Shown piece after piece: positions 24,174-32,957 of a stretch of 64,000 bases of DNA. The stretch is from an uncultured Bacteroidia bacterium (GTDB taxonomy: Bacteria > Bacteroidota > Bacteroidia > Bacteroidales > F082). The notes beneath the pieces were generated by a model, which saw only the letters and a program-made list of their open reading frames with translations, was not told the DNA's origin and searched no databases. The translations under genes were made by a program, and so were the position numbers. The stretch is taken from NCBI GenBank assembly GCA_902785755.1, contig CACZZO010000009.1:62001-126000 (forward strand), given 5' to 3'. The first letter of the stretch is position 1. Every line of letters starts with the position of its first letter.

Positions 24174-25361
24174 ATGAGAAAAAACCGTTTCATGGCAAAT
24201 GCCATACTCATGCTGCTGGCGATGGCCTTTGCATCGTGCGAAAAGCCCAAGCCACTGCCCAACATCGACATCGTTTCGGAGGCCATTCCCCGCGAGCCAA
24301 AGATTCCATGCGTCATCGTCTATTCCGAAAACGGCGAAATCATAATGGAAAACGCCCGCGTGAAAACCCGTGGCGGGGCTTCTTGCGTCTTTCACAAAAT
24401 ATCTTACACCTTCAAGATGGACCATAGCCTTTCGTTGGCAGGACTTCCCAAACAAAAGTCTTACATCCTGAATGCCAACTACATAGACAAGTCTTTCATG
24501 CACCACAAGATTTGTTTCGACCTGTTCAGGGAGATGAACCCGCTGAAGAACCTTGCCTCCGAGTGCGCCTACGTCACGGTCAGCCTAAACGGTACATATA
24601 ATGGCCTTTATGTGCTCATGCAGAAACTCAATGCAGGCTCGCTTGGCCTCAACAAAAAGGACAGTTTGGCCATGATTTTCAAAGACCCGCCGATTTTTTT
24701 CGGGGAAAACAGGTTAGACCCGCAATGGGTGCAGGAACCGGGCAACTATTTCCAGCAGAACTATCCCGACATCGAAGACGAGGACATGAACGGCTATCTT
24801 GAGAACGTCATGCAATTTATGATTCATGCCGACGACAGCACCTTCGCCCGCGAAATCGGCCACATTTTCGATTTGGAGAACATCATCGACTGGCACCTGC
24901 TGCTCATGTTCACCAACAATGGCGACGGCGTGATGAAGAACTTCTACCTCTACAAACGCGACAGCCACACCCCCTTCCGCATCGCCATTTGGGACTACGA
25001 CGACGCTTTCGGGCGCGACGGCGAAGGCGAACTGAAAATGACTGAAAGCCTACCCAACTTCGAGAGATGCCTGCTCCTCAACCGCTTGGAAAACAACCCT
25101 TTCCTCGACTACAACACGCTACTGAAGCAACGCTACAAGGCCTTGCGCGACAGCGGTTTGTTCAGCAAAAAGAAAATCGAACGCATGATTCGCGACAACG
25201 ACCGAACCATCAGGGACTATGTTGAGCGTAACTTCGAGCGGTGGCCTGTAGACGGCTACGGCTATTACGATGCCTACCGCTACGAGGAGGAAATTGAGGT
25301 GATGCGCAAGTATTTGGACATCCGCATCCCGCAATTGGACGCGGAGTTGGGCTACCATTAA
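24174..25361 (+). CDS. CotH-family lipoprotein
   Basis: A 395-residue lipoprotein (LMLLAMAFASCEK; lipidated Cys near 22). CotH features are RVKTRGGASCVFHKISYTFK, a segment NASPLKNLASECAYV-like around NPLKNLASECAYVTVSLNGTYN, GLYVLMQKLN, and IAIWDYDDAFGRDG with the metal-binding aspartates. Unlike the CotH protein at the window start it has no T9SS tail, so it is held in the envelope by lipid. CotH proteins are protein kinases in spores; substrates in Bacteroidota are unknown. Its stop codon overlaps that of the convergent C10 peptidase gene. Confidence 0.8.
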   Translation: MRKNRFMANAILMLLAMAFASCEKPKPLPNIDIVSEAIPREPKIPCVIVYSENGEIIMENARVKTRGGASCVFHKISYTFKMDHSLSLAGLPKQKSYILNANYIDKSFMHHKICFDLFREMNPLKNLASECAYVTVSLNGTYNGLYVLMQKLNAGSLGLNKKDSLAMIFKDPPIFFGENRLDPQWVQEPGNYFQQNYPDIEDEDMNGYLENVMQFMIHADDSTFAREIGHIFDLENIIDWHLLLMFTNNGDGVMKNFYLYKRDSHTPFRIAIWDYDDAFGRDGEGELKMTESLPNFERCLLLNRLENNPFLDYNTLLKQRYKALRDSGLFSKKKIERMIRDNDRTIRDYVERNFERWPVDGYGYYDAYRYEEEIEVMRKYLDIRIPQLDAELGYH

Positions 25362-27895
25362 TCCACTACCGAAATCCGACGGCAAACCACTCCTTCTGCC
25401 GTTTTCAAGCGAAGCAGATACAGCCCTTTGGCCATGTTTTTCAAGTCAATAACGATTTGATTGTCAGCGACATTCTTTTGCATGACGCATTGACCTTGGG
25501 CATTGTAGATGGAAACTTCCTTGATGCCTTCAGCCTCAACGGTGACGAAATGCTTGGCCGGGTTGGGATAGACCTTCACTTGCGTTTCGCTTTCGTTGAT
25601 GCCCGTCGGCGAATAGTAGGCGTGCAACTCGAACTCGTTGGGGCTGTATTTCCTGTTGGCGGGCGCGGAAGTGCAGTCCAAGTCGCCGTAATAGGCATAC
25701 AAACGGTAGTAATAATCGCCTTCCACAATCGCCGAATTGTCGGTGAAAGTGACCGCCGTTGCGCCTAACAGCTTGATTCTATGATATTCGCCGTCGCCTT
25801 CCTTGCGGTAGAGATAATAGCCTGAAAGTCCATCATGAGGCTCAGGTGCATCCCATTTCAACTTGATTTTGAAGTTGTTGGTCAACTCATAATCCAAGTC
25901 GCGGGGCGGATAGCACGGCCCGAAAGTGGCGCACGACTCGTTGGAACGCTCGCCATTGTCGCCGCCTTCGCAAAGCACGCCCACTTGGTAGCAATGGCCG
26001 CCTTGAGTGGGGTTTTCGTCCAAAAAAGTCGTGCCGTCATGAATGAGGCGATACAACACACCATCGCGATAAACATTGTATCCATAACCTTGATTCTCAA
26101 CGGCTTCCCAAGTTAGTTTAATGCCCTCGTCCTCAACGGAAGCCACAAGGTTTTCAGGTGTGCCGCAGTCCAATGAACCGCCGCAACTGTTGTTCACTTC
26201 GAAGAAAACGCCTTGAGCCAACTCATCTGATGAGCCAGTGAAGGAAAACACGGTGTTGTTCGTGTGGTCCTTGATGACGAAAGCCATTTGATTTACAGTC
26301 TCTTCGGGTGCCGTCCAGCCGAAACTGAGTCTGCCCAAAGGCATGTCAGGCTCCACGGAAATGGCCGATGAGGAGGTCATGGTGTAGCGGCCAATCTCAT
26401 GGCCAGCCATGTTGTAGGCACTGATGCAGCCGCCTTGCCAGCCTTGGAAGGAGTTGGTCGTCATAATGATTTTCCACGGGCAGGCAGGCCCAACCTGCAC
26501 TTTCATCACATGGGCGTGTTTGCCAATGCGACCGTTGGCGACGACATACACCGCATAATGGTAGACATCGTAACGAGGCACTTCAACATCCACAATTTCA
26601 ATGGTTTGTCCAGGAGCGACATTAGTCAAAGTTTGGATGATTTCATTGTCGCGCATCACAATCACCTGCTCGATGGCCGACAATGGCGAACCATCAAGCG
26701 TTGTGGTAGGGTTCGTCCAATGCAAGGCTGCCTTCAGGTCGGTGTCCGAAACGGGAACCGCCGTGAAGTCGGTAGGTGCAGAAGGCGTTTGGTTGTAAAC
26801 CGGTGCCGGAACGAAGTTGAACATGGCATCGGCGGGATGCGTATAAGGCGCGTCATCAATGAGATACCAACCATCGCTGCCGCCGCCCCAACCGAGGTTG
26901 AAGTGGAACATGTCGAAATCGTCATAGCCGTCACACACAAAAGCGTGGCAGCCGCCGTCCTCGCAACCGCCGTAATACATCGGCCAGCCCATATCGAACT
27001 GCTCGCGCACCATGGCTTTCCAAGTTTCGGTCTCAAAATCGTTGCGCCTGAGTTGCACATTGGCCTCAGAATAATTGAAATAGGTGTGCATCACCCCCGG
27101 AATGGGACCCGACGCACCGCCACTGCCATCGGGGCCATAGCCCATGTCAATGGTCACGCCGCAATGGAAGCACAAGGTTCCCGTGGCTAATTTTTCGGCC
27201 TCTGAAGAACTGCTATTCAATACATTAGGCATATTATCCCAATCGTAGTTCGTATTGCCGAAGTCAGCACAAATCTCGCCGTAATCCTCATGATAGTAGC
27301 AATGGCTGCCTTCACCTTTGGCTGGATATGCCCAAAAACGCATCAACTGCGACATGGCCGTGGCCAAGCAGCCCACGTAAGTATGTCCGCCCGAACCGGC
27401 AGGGTCTTCGGGGCAGCAAATGTTGTAAGGGTAATCCTGATTCCACTTGGTTTGGCAGAAATAGCCCGTGCCACGACCGCCATTGCGCGAAATCAGCCTT
27501 CCGTGCGAAAGCACCGAAGCCCATTCCGCAGCCACTTCAGGCGTGGCAACCGCCTGACGCAAAGGCAACATGCACTCGGCCACGCCATCCAAATAATACG
27601 CCAGCGCCGGCGGAATGTTGGCCGCATCAAACGCCGATTCATCAGAATAACCGATGACAGGGCGGTGCGCATCGTCGCCAGCAATGATGACGAAAGCACT
27701 CTCGCCAATATTGAAGACGAAAAACGCCTCATTTTGGCCTGTATAGACAAGTTGCGGCACAACACGCTCAATAGCAAATTGCGCAGTGGCGAATTTTTGT
27801 GCAGCAGTCAAGGCTGTGGATTGGTTGATGGGGGTGGATTGGAGGGCTATTGTGCTGAAAGCCAAGATGAAAAGGAATAGTAAATGCTTTTTCAT
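25358..27895 (-). CDS. C10-family cysteine peptidase (streptopain-like), T9SS cargo
   Basis: 845 residues. A signal peptide (LLFLFILAFSTIALQS) precedes a propeptide-like region, residues ~20-150 (TAAQKFATAQFAIERVVP ... VIIAGDDAHRPVIGYS), as in SpeB/Spi. The peptidase core has C176 in TYVGCLATAMSQLMRFW and H317 in GGCHAFVCDGYD, followed by FHFNLGWGGGSDGWYLID. Two or three fibronectin-like domains lead to a C-terminal T9SS type A domain (VYPNPAKHFVTV ... AKGLYLLRL ... RRISVVD). It is probably secreted as a zymogen and acts on host or dietary protein (inference). It starts 17 bp after the ATPase gene. Confidence 0.9.
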   Translation of the reverse strand: MKKHLLFLFILAFSTIALQSTPINQSTALTAAQKFATAQFAIERVVPQLVYTGQNEAFFVFNIGESAFVIIAGDDAHRPVIGYSDESAFDAANIPPALAYYLDGVAECMLPLRQAVATPEVAAEWASVLSHGRLISRNGGRGTGYFCQTKWNQDYPYNICCPEDPAGSGGHTYVGCLATAMSQLMRFWAYPAKGEGSHCYYHEDYGEICADFGNTNYDWDNMPNVLNSSSSEAEKLATGTLCFHCGVTIDMGYGPDGSGGASGPIPGVMHTYFNYSEANVQLRRNDFETETWKAMVREQFDMGWPMYYGGCEDGGCHAFVCDGYDDFDMFHFNLGWGGGSDGWYLIDDAPYTHPADAMFNFVPAPVYNQTPSAPTDFTAVPVSDTDLKAALHWTNPTTTLDGSPLSAIEQVIVMRDNEIIQTLTNVAPGQTIEIVDVEVPRYDVYHYAVYVVANGRIGKHAHVMKVQVGPACPWKIIMTTNSFQGWQGGCISAYNMAGHEIGRYTMTSSSAISVEPDMPLGRLSFGWTAPEETVNQMAFVIKDHTNNTVFSFTGSSDELAQGVFFEVNNSCGGSLDCGTPENLVASVEDEGIKLTWEAVENQGYGYNVYRDGVLYRLIHDGTTFLDENPTQGGHCYQVGVLCEGGDNGERSNESCATFGPCYPPRDLDYELTNNFKIKLKWDAPEPHDGLSGYYLYRKEGDGEYHRIKLLGATAVTFTDNSAIVEGDYYYRLYAYYGDLDCTSAPANRKYSPNEFELHAYYSPTGINESETQVKVYPNPAKHFVTVEAEGIKEVSIYNAQGQCVMQKNVADNQIVIDLKNMAKGLYLLRLKTAEGVVCRRISVVD

Positions 27896-27912
27896 AATGT
27901 GCTGAGTTTTAA

Positions 27913-29016
27913 TTAGGTAGTTTTCGCATCAACATTCAGATTTGAAATTAACTTTTTATAAATCCCATTGGCAATTCGAAGAGGTTTCCCTCGCTCCCTG
28001 TTTATTATTCCATTTTCTACACAATTGTCATAATCCTCAATTGATATAGACGGATCTATATTCTCTTGATTCAAATAAACAGGTAGAACAACTTTTTGCA
28101 CATTTGGTTCATTCAGCAATTTCAAAATATGGTTGATGTGCGTGTCGCGGCGGTAGATGATGTTTTCAATGGCCTTGTCAATCATCTCTGGGATAATGCG
28201 GACGCTGCGGTCGCGGTTTTCGCGCATCTTGTAGGTAACTTCGCGTCCAAGTGCGTTCACCAACCATGGCTGTCCTTCAGTAGCATCCCACACCATCGGG
28301 AAGCAAGCCTCATCAAATTGTTGACCTGTTTCTTGAGTATGTTGCAAATAGAGTTCATGGATTTCCTCTTTAGAGAAATTGCCCAAACGTAACGATGTCG
28401 CCTTAATGTTAAATGCGGAGCCTCCTGTAACTATATCCTGATTGGAGAGAACGATACGATAGTCACGAACATCGCGTACGCCGCACAGAATGATGGTCTG
28501 CGGAAAAGCCTTGGGACGGTCGGCATAACCAGAGCGGATTTGGCGTAGAATACTGACCAAACTATCTCCCACCAAAGCGTCAATCTCGTCGATAATTATA
28601 ATGGTTGGTTTAGGCAAAGCCATAGAAAGACGGCGGAGATAGGTAGTAAGCATCGAGCCGGTTTCCGTCTTTCGTGCTTCATCGCGAAGATGTAAAGGAA
28701 CATCGTTGCCTACAATTCCGCTGAATTGTTCTGCTAATGTGTCGCAAGTGGACTTGATGACACTTTCGGCATTGTTCCTTAGAGCCTGCCCTCCTTCCAC
28801 ATTGGCATAGACAGCGATATAGTCGCCTTTTTTGTTCAAATAATCGCGAAGGGCAAGCATACAGGAAGTTTTGCCTGTCTGACGCGGTGCGTGCATCACA
28901 AAATAGCGCTGTTGGCGTATCATCAGCAAAATATCTTCCAAATCGAACCGACTGAGCGGGTCAATGGTATAACTGTCAGGGGTTTGCGGGCCTGCGGTAT
29001 TGAAGAATCGTTCCAT
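27913..29016 (-). CDS. AAA-like ATPase, accessory
   Basis: 367 residues from ATG 29016. Walker A is APRQTGKTS near residues 43-51 and Walker B is TIIIIDEIDAL near 138-148. A winged-helix-like C-terminus (HINHILKLLNEPNVQKVVLPVYL ... NGIINRERGKPLRIANGIYKKLI) follows. This layout belongs to the STAND/archaeal-type ATPases common in Bacteroidales; the role is unknown. The -7 box at 29042-29035 lies 19 nt before the ATG and rules out an in-frame start at 29046. Confidence 0.8.
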   Translation of the reverse strand: MERFFNTAGPQTPDSYTIDPLSRFDLEDILLMIRQQRYFVMHAPRQTGKTSCMLALRDYLNKKGDYIAVYANVEGGQALRNNAESVIKSTCDTLAEQFSGIVGNDVPLHLRDEARKTETGSMLTTYLRRLSMALPKPTIIIIDEIDALVGDSLVSILRQIRSGYADRPKAFPQTIILCGVRDVRDYRIVLSNQDIVTGGSAFNIKATSLRLGNFSKEEIHELYLQHTQETGQQFDEACFPMVWDATEGQPWLVNALGREVTYKMRENRDRSVRIIPEMIDKAIENIIYRRDTHINHILKLLNEPNVQKVVLPVYLNQENIDPSISIEDYDNCVENGIINRERGKPLRIANGIYKKLISNLNVDAKTT

Positions 29017-29034
29017 AGGAATCGTATTTGGCCG

Positions 29035-29042
29035 CAAAGATA
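29035..29042 (-). promoter_or_regulatory. Promoter -7 element of the accessory ATPase gene
   Basis: The minus strand reads TATCTTTG followed by CGGCC. It overlaps the upstream candidate start at 29046, which fixes translation at 29016. Confidence 0.65.
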
Positions 29043-29053
29043 GCAAATTTGGG

Positions 29054-29413
29054 TGTTAAGGAGAAAAAACACTTTAATAGAGCCAAAAACTTTTCCTTTA
29101 TAATATCGGTTCGCTTAGTGGTCGGACAAAACATTTGTTATCAGCGAATGTTACGAATTTCGCGAATTTTTTGGTGGCTGCCACGATGTGACAGCCCTAC
29201 AACGCCGCGTCTGAAAGACGCAACTTCGCGTAACCGTAGGTCGCGACCTACGGCAGCCACGACTCCGCAACCCGGCAGGCCGCATCTGCCATGTATGCAG
29301 TAGCGACATACACCAAAATAATAGAGACGCGCCAAGACACGTCTCTACAACTATCGGACGGGAATTGCAAATTCCCTTCTCATGGCTTCCGAATGGCATA
29401 TTCGGAAGAACGG
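29054..29413. repeat. Long direct repeat, copy A, built of short palindromes
   Basis: A ~360-bp unit running from TGTTAAGGAGAAAAAACAC to CGGAAGAACGG. It recurs at 30289-30646 with only scattered differences. Inside are several small hairpins in series: GGCTGCCACGATGTGACAGCC, GCGTCTGAAAGACGC, CGTAGGTCGCGACCTACG, GAGACGCGCCAAGACACGTCTC, GGGAATTGCAAATTCCC and TTCCGAATGGCATATTCGGAA. No coding frame has protein-like character. It fills the gap between the ATPase promoter and the PIN gene. Confidence 0.85.
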
Positions 29414-29443
29414 ATTAGCCTTCATGCATCAATTTGAATAAGA

Positions 29444-29890
29444 TTAAAACAATTCCAAGAACTCCTGCGGAGTCATCACTTTAACAGGAACGTCGTCTTC
29501 CACAACAAAATCACTCTTGTTAAAAGTGAGGAGCAAAGTACAGCCTTCCTTCGAAGCTGCCTGATACTGACAACTGTCTTCAAGGTCGGAAAATGACTTG
29601 TCTTCAATACCACGCAAAAGTGACTTTCGGTCGTGTTCTGCCACCTGAAACTTATTCAAAATCTGAATCATAATCGAGCGCAGCGCTTCAATCCTGTCGG
29701 GCTTCTTCAATTCCATTACCTTCCGAAGATAGTTATCTACCGTATAAAGCATTCCATAGAAGCCCCCTACGGTCAGATACATTTCATGATCCCCTTGTGA
29801 AAGCACAGATAAACTTCTCTTTGCAAAGCCCACATTCTCTCTTTGCAGAATCAGCTCCAGAATCACATTCGTATCAACCAGCACCTTCAT
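29444..29890 (-). CDS. PIN-domain toxin (VapC-like)
   Basis: A 148-residue PIN-domain protein. MKVLVDTNVILELIL holds the first acidic residue (D6), KSFSDLEDSCQYQAA supplies the middle acidic residues, and LLTFNKSDFVVEDDVPVKVMTPQEFLELF is the typical C-terminal pattern. PIN toxins are Mg-dependent RNases. The ATG overlaps the stop of the upstream antitoxin gene by 4 bp (29887-29890). Confidence 0.8.
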   Translation of the reverse strand: MKVLVDTNVILELILQRENVGFAKRSLSVLSQGDHEMYLTVGGFYGMLYTVDNYLRKVMELKKPDRIEALRSIMIQILNKFQVAEHDRKSLLRGIEDKSFSDLEDSCQYQAASKEGCTLLLTFNKSDFVVEDDVPVKVMTPQEFLELF

Positions 29891-30186
29891 ATCCCGTACT
29901 TTTCACTAAGATACTCGTCACGAAGTTCTTCTGCCGAATATTGTGACGGCTTCAAAATCCCGTCTAATTTGAACAACCCATCTGGGTCATTTTCGAGAGA
30001 CTTCAATTGCTCCACAATTGTTTTGCCGTGATTAGACACGCTGGGGGCTGCGAACTGAGCCGCATAGTTGAGCAAGGCTTTGCGAAGAAGCTCCTCAAGC
30101 CAAGCCTGAACTGCGACATCCCTGTCAATGTGAGGCCTGACTTCCTCCATCAGTGCATCATCTATTGCGATATTGTATCTGCACAT
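29887..30186 (-). CDS. Antitoxin partner of the PIN protein
   Basis: A 99-residue protein. The start MCRYNIAIDDALMEEVRPHI followed by AVQAWLEELLRKALLNYAAQF reads like a ribbon-helix-helix DNA-binding domain. The C-terminal half (NDPDGLFKLDGILKPSQYSAEELRDEYLSEKYGI) is the flexible acidic tail expected to wrap the toxin. Gene order antitoxin-then-toxin with a 4-bp overlap is standard for type II systems. Confidence 0.75.
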   Translation of the reverse strand: MCRYNIAIDDALMEEVRPHIDRDVAVQAWLEELLRKALLNYAAQFAAPSVSNHGKTIVEQLKSLENDPDGLFKLDGILKPSQYSAEELRDEYLSEKYGI

Positions 30187-30288
30187 AAAACTATGTTTTT
30201 ATTTCTGTGTGCAAAAGTACACAATTTCTTCCATGTATGAGAAAAACACTTGAAAAATCAAGACATCGAAAACCAACCCGAGCCAGAA

Positions 30289-30646
30289 TGTTAAGGAGAA
30301 AAAACACTTTTAGTGCCAAAAACTTTTCCTTTATAATATCGGTTCGCTTAGTGGCCGAAAAAAACATTTGTTATCGGCGAATGTTACGAATTTCGCGAAT
30401 TTTTAGGTGGCTGCAACGATGTGACTGCCCTATAACCCTGCGTCTGAAAGACGCGACTTTGCGTAACCGTAGGTCGAGACCTACGGCAGCCACGACTCCG
30501 CAACCCGGCAGGCCGCATCTGCCATGTATGCAGTAGCGACATACACCAAAATAATAGAGACGCGCCAAGGCACGTCTCTACAACTATCGGATGGGAATTG
30601 CAAATTCCCTTCTCACGGCTTCCGAATGGCATATTCGGAAGAACGG
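30289..30646. repeat. Long direct repeat, copy B
   Basis: The second copy of the 360-bp composite element, in the same orientation as copy A, with small substitutions such as GGCTGCAACGATGTGACTGCC. The two copies bracket the PIN/antitoxin pair and its ~100-bp upstream region, making a cassette of about 1.6 kb. The stretch 30647-30746 beyond it holds only the terminator at 30693-30724. Confidence 0.85.
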
Positions 30647-30692
30647 GCGGGAAAGAAATTTCGCTTTTCCCCACATTTAGGCAAAACCAAGC

Positions 30693-30724
30693 CGAGCCAG
30701 AAAAGATGACTCCTTTCTGGCTCG
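30693..30724. terminator. Hairpin terminator after the DUF285 gene
   Basis: CGAGCCAGAAA and TTTCTGGCTCG form a perfect 11-bp stem with a 10-nt loop. TTTT tracts lie on both sides within a few bases. It would end the minus-strand DUF285 transcript. Confidence 0.7.
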
Positions 30725-30746
30725 AGTTTTCACAATTACAACCAAA

Positions 30747-31091
30747 CTAAGGATTGAATTTCGGTTGCTTATTCGGTTGTTTTTCCAATGGCGAGCCATC
30801 GAAACAGCAATCGTGCTTCTTTACCTTGCTCACATCCCAATGGGATATGTCGCCACTGAATTTCGAGTTCATAAACATGCCCGTCATGTCAGCAACATTG
30901 CCTACTTCCCAAGTCGAAATGTCTCCGTCAAAAGGAGAATTCAGAAACAAGTATGACATGTTCGTTACCGCGCTTACGTCTATAAGACTCAAATCAGCAT
31001 GAGCGTCTTGCTTGATTTCCGCTCTGACGATACTACGAATATTATCATCAGTTGCTTGGATATACTTGGTTTTTCCAGATGATACTGCCAT
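30747..31091 (-). CDS. DUF285/BspA-type repeat protein, short
   Basis: A 114-residue protein with DUF285-type repeats, recognisable as MSYLFLNSPFDGDISTWEVGNVADMTGMF and MNSKFSGDISHWDVSKVKKHDCCF. Members are usually much longer surface proteins made of many such units. This one has only about two and a half, no signal peptide, and a polar tail (PLEKQPNKQPKFNP), so it is either a cytoplasmic mini-version or a remnant of a larger gene. A promoter lies at 31262-31255, with a leader of about 155 nt. Confidence 0.7.
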   Translation of the reverse strand: MAVSSGKTKYIQATDDNIRSIVRAEIKQDAHADLSLIDVSAVTNMSYLFLNSPFDGDISTWEVGNVADMTGMFMNSKFSGDISHWDVSKVKKHDCCFDGSPLEKQPNKQPKFNP

Positions 31092-31306
31092 AATTCTTTG
31101 GTTTTATTGATAACGCCTACTCTTCAAGGGATTTTCGGCTTCTTCCCAATATTACTTAATGCTAATCCTATTTGTCTTTCTTTGGCTTTTCACAAGTTAC
31201 CGCAGTCTATTTCACTTGCAGTGCTTTCATAAAGCAATGTGTTTGATTTGGAGACAAAAATACAACAATTTCCTCATCTCTGTTTCTCAACATTAAGAAA
31301 AAAACC
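31092..31306 (-). promoter_or_regulatory. Long 5' leader and promoter of the DUF285 gene
   Basis: The minus strand has TATTTTTG at 31262-31255, giving a transcript with roughly 155 nt before the ATG at 31091. The leader is A/G-rich with no strong hairpin that I can find. The rest of the region (31263-31306) leads into the next gene's terminator. Confidence 0.5.
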
Positions 31307-31351
31307 AAAAAGCCAATTCGGAAAAGTAGGCTCTTTCCCAAATTGGCTTTT
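31307..31351 (-). terminator. Terminator of the surface-lipoprotein operon
   Basis: The arms AAAAGCCAATT(C/T)GG... and ...AAATTGGCTTTT pair around a short loop, followed on the minus strand by a T-rich tail (complement of 31304-31298). It sits 8 bp after the stop of the 530-residue lipoprotein gene. Confidence 0.75.
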
Positions 31352-31358
31352 GTTTATG

Positions 31359-32951
31359 CTATGGATTTGCGTCTTGAATGAGACGCACACTCATACCACT
31401 GCAGCGAGACTGGATGGATTGCGGTTCCAGCGACCAATTGCTGAATTGTATTTTATAGGCATTGCCGCTTCCATAACGTGAAGACAGCCAATAACCAGCC
31501 CAAACATTTTCAACAATCTCAACAGAGGTTCCGGCGCGTAAGTTCGTAATTGGCAGGAATACCGCACCAAATTGCTCTAACATATTCCATTCCGAAGCGG
31601 TAATGCTGTTGCTGCTATAACTAGCACCATCGTTGTTCGTGTCGTTCAACATAAAATTAGAGCTACTCCAATCATCAGGTAGTAAAATCACTCCATTTAC
31701 TTCATTCACAACGGCTTTAGCATAGCGGATGCCAGTAGAAGTGCTTCGGGTATTGAAAACATATCCACTTTCATCCATGGATAACGTTCTCCATTGGTTC
31801 GATTGGTTACCTCCGTTGCTAATTGGATTGTAAATGCCCCAGTCATAATTCGCAGAACTATTGATCAGGTCGGGAGATGGCATGTTCAATGAAGGTCCAT
31901 AGCCATAAGGATTGGTGGCATCCCAAGCAAAATTATATGAGTATGAAGTCGACCATGGCTGATAATTCACATTGCGACTATCATTACTATCATGCCAACC
32001 ACTAGTTCCCCAGCCAAATAAATCTATCCAACCACTGTAAGAACTTGAAATTAGTGAGTTGTTACATTTTACTCCACTTTCATAAACTGTTCCATATTCG
32101 ATACCATTAATCGTACCTCCTACATAATCCCACTGATGTTCCGCAAACCTCCATGTATTCGTTGATGCCTGATACTGCAAGTTGCCTTGCGAAAAATACA
32201 CTTGGTCGCCATTCTCATTGATGGTAAACAAGCCATTGATTGCTCCTTCAGGTGCATTGCTACCACCATCAAGCGTTGTAAACTCAACATCCAAACCATA
32301 AGCCGTACCCATCTCATTGACCGCATAGGCACGAACATGATAAGTGGTATTTGCTTCCAGACCACTCATCGCAGCAGTAAATGTACCCGTTCCTGTACCA
32401 GCAGCAACATGACTATTATCCAAAGTTGGGTTTTCATTCGTACTCCAGCAAATGCCTCGCTCGGTCACTTCGCTGCCACCGTCATTGGTCACTTCGCCGC
32501 CACATTGGGCAGAATTGGTGGTGATTTCCGTTACCTCTGCGGTTATCACGGTGGGCAGTATAATCTCTGGCGGCGTAATAGGCGTGGTCTCGGTTTTGAA
32601 ACTTTTCAAAGCCGTCCTCATAGAGTTGAAGCCATTATGGAACTCGTAATAATAACTATAGGTGGTGTTTTCCTTCAAACCGGTCAGTTCCACATACAGC
32701 GTGTTTTGCACTACGCGCATTTCGGCAGAGGTCATATTGGTTTCGCTTTCGCCCTCGCCATAATACAGGTAGGCTTTCTTCAAAGTGGCAATGTAGGCGT
32801 AATCGCACTGGATGTTGGCGGTAGTCGTGCCTACCGTCACCAAATTGCGCTCCACGTCCACATATTTCAGGTTTACATCAGGGGTTTTCTTGCATGAGGC
32901 CAAGGCCACCACAAGAACCATCAACATTATACTTATCTTTTTCATTTTCAT
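31359..32951 (-). CDS. Surface lipoprotein with fibronectin-like domains
   Basis: 530 residues, starting MKMKKISIMLMVLVVALASC, so a lipoprotein. Two fibronectin-like beta domains follow: YVDVERNLVTVGTTTANIQC...YSYYYEF, and TAEVTEITTNSAQCGGEVTNDGGSEVTERGICWS...YHVRAYAVN. A ~300-residue C-terminal domain is rich in W, G, S and N (FSQGNLQYQASTNTWRFAEHQWDYVG ... YWLSSRYGSGNAYKIQF ... CSGMSVRLIQ), a type I have seen in Bacteroidales surface proteins without known function. It is the last of three genes, 6 bp after the barrel-protein gene. Confidence 0.75.
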   Translation of the reverse strand: MKMKKISIMLMVLVVALASCKKTPDVNLKYVDVERNLVTVGTTTANIQCDYAYIATLKKAYLYYGEGESETNMTSAEMRVVQNTLYVELTGLKENTTYSYYYEFHNGFNSMRTALKSFKTETTPITPPEIILPTVITAEVTEITTNSAQCGGEVTNDGGSEVTERGICWSTNENPTLDNSHVAAGTGTGTFTAAMSGLEANTTYHVRAYAVNEMGTAYGLDVEFTTLDGGSNAPEGAINGLFTINENGDQVYFSQGNLQYQASTNTWRFAEHQWDYVGGTINGIEYGTVYESGVKCNNSLISSSYSGWIDLFGWGTSGWHDSNDSRNVNYQPWSTSYSYNFAWDATNPYGYGPSLNMPSPDLINSSANYDWGIYNPISNGGNQSNQWRTLSMDESGYVFNTRSTSTGIRYAKAVVNEVNGVILLPDDWSSSNFMLNDTNNDGASYSSNSITASEWNMLEQFGAVFLPITNLRAGTSVEIVENVWAGYWLSSRYGSGNAYKIQFSNWSLEPQSIQSRCSGMSVRLIQDANP

Positions 32952-32957
32952 TCGGTT

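Noticed and set aside
26399-27190. 263-codon plus-strand frame opposite the C10 peptidase
   Set aside because: It is antisense to the catalytic domain and has no initiation signal or motif.
29141-29399. Open frames within repeat copy A (and the matching ones in copy B)
   Set aside because: The translations differ by frameshift between copies and consist of translated palindromes, so they are not coding.
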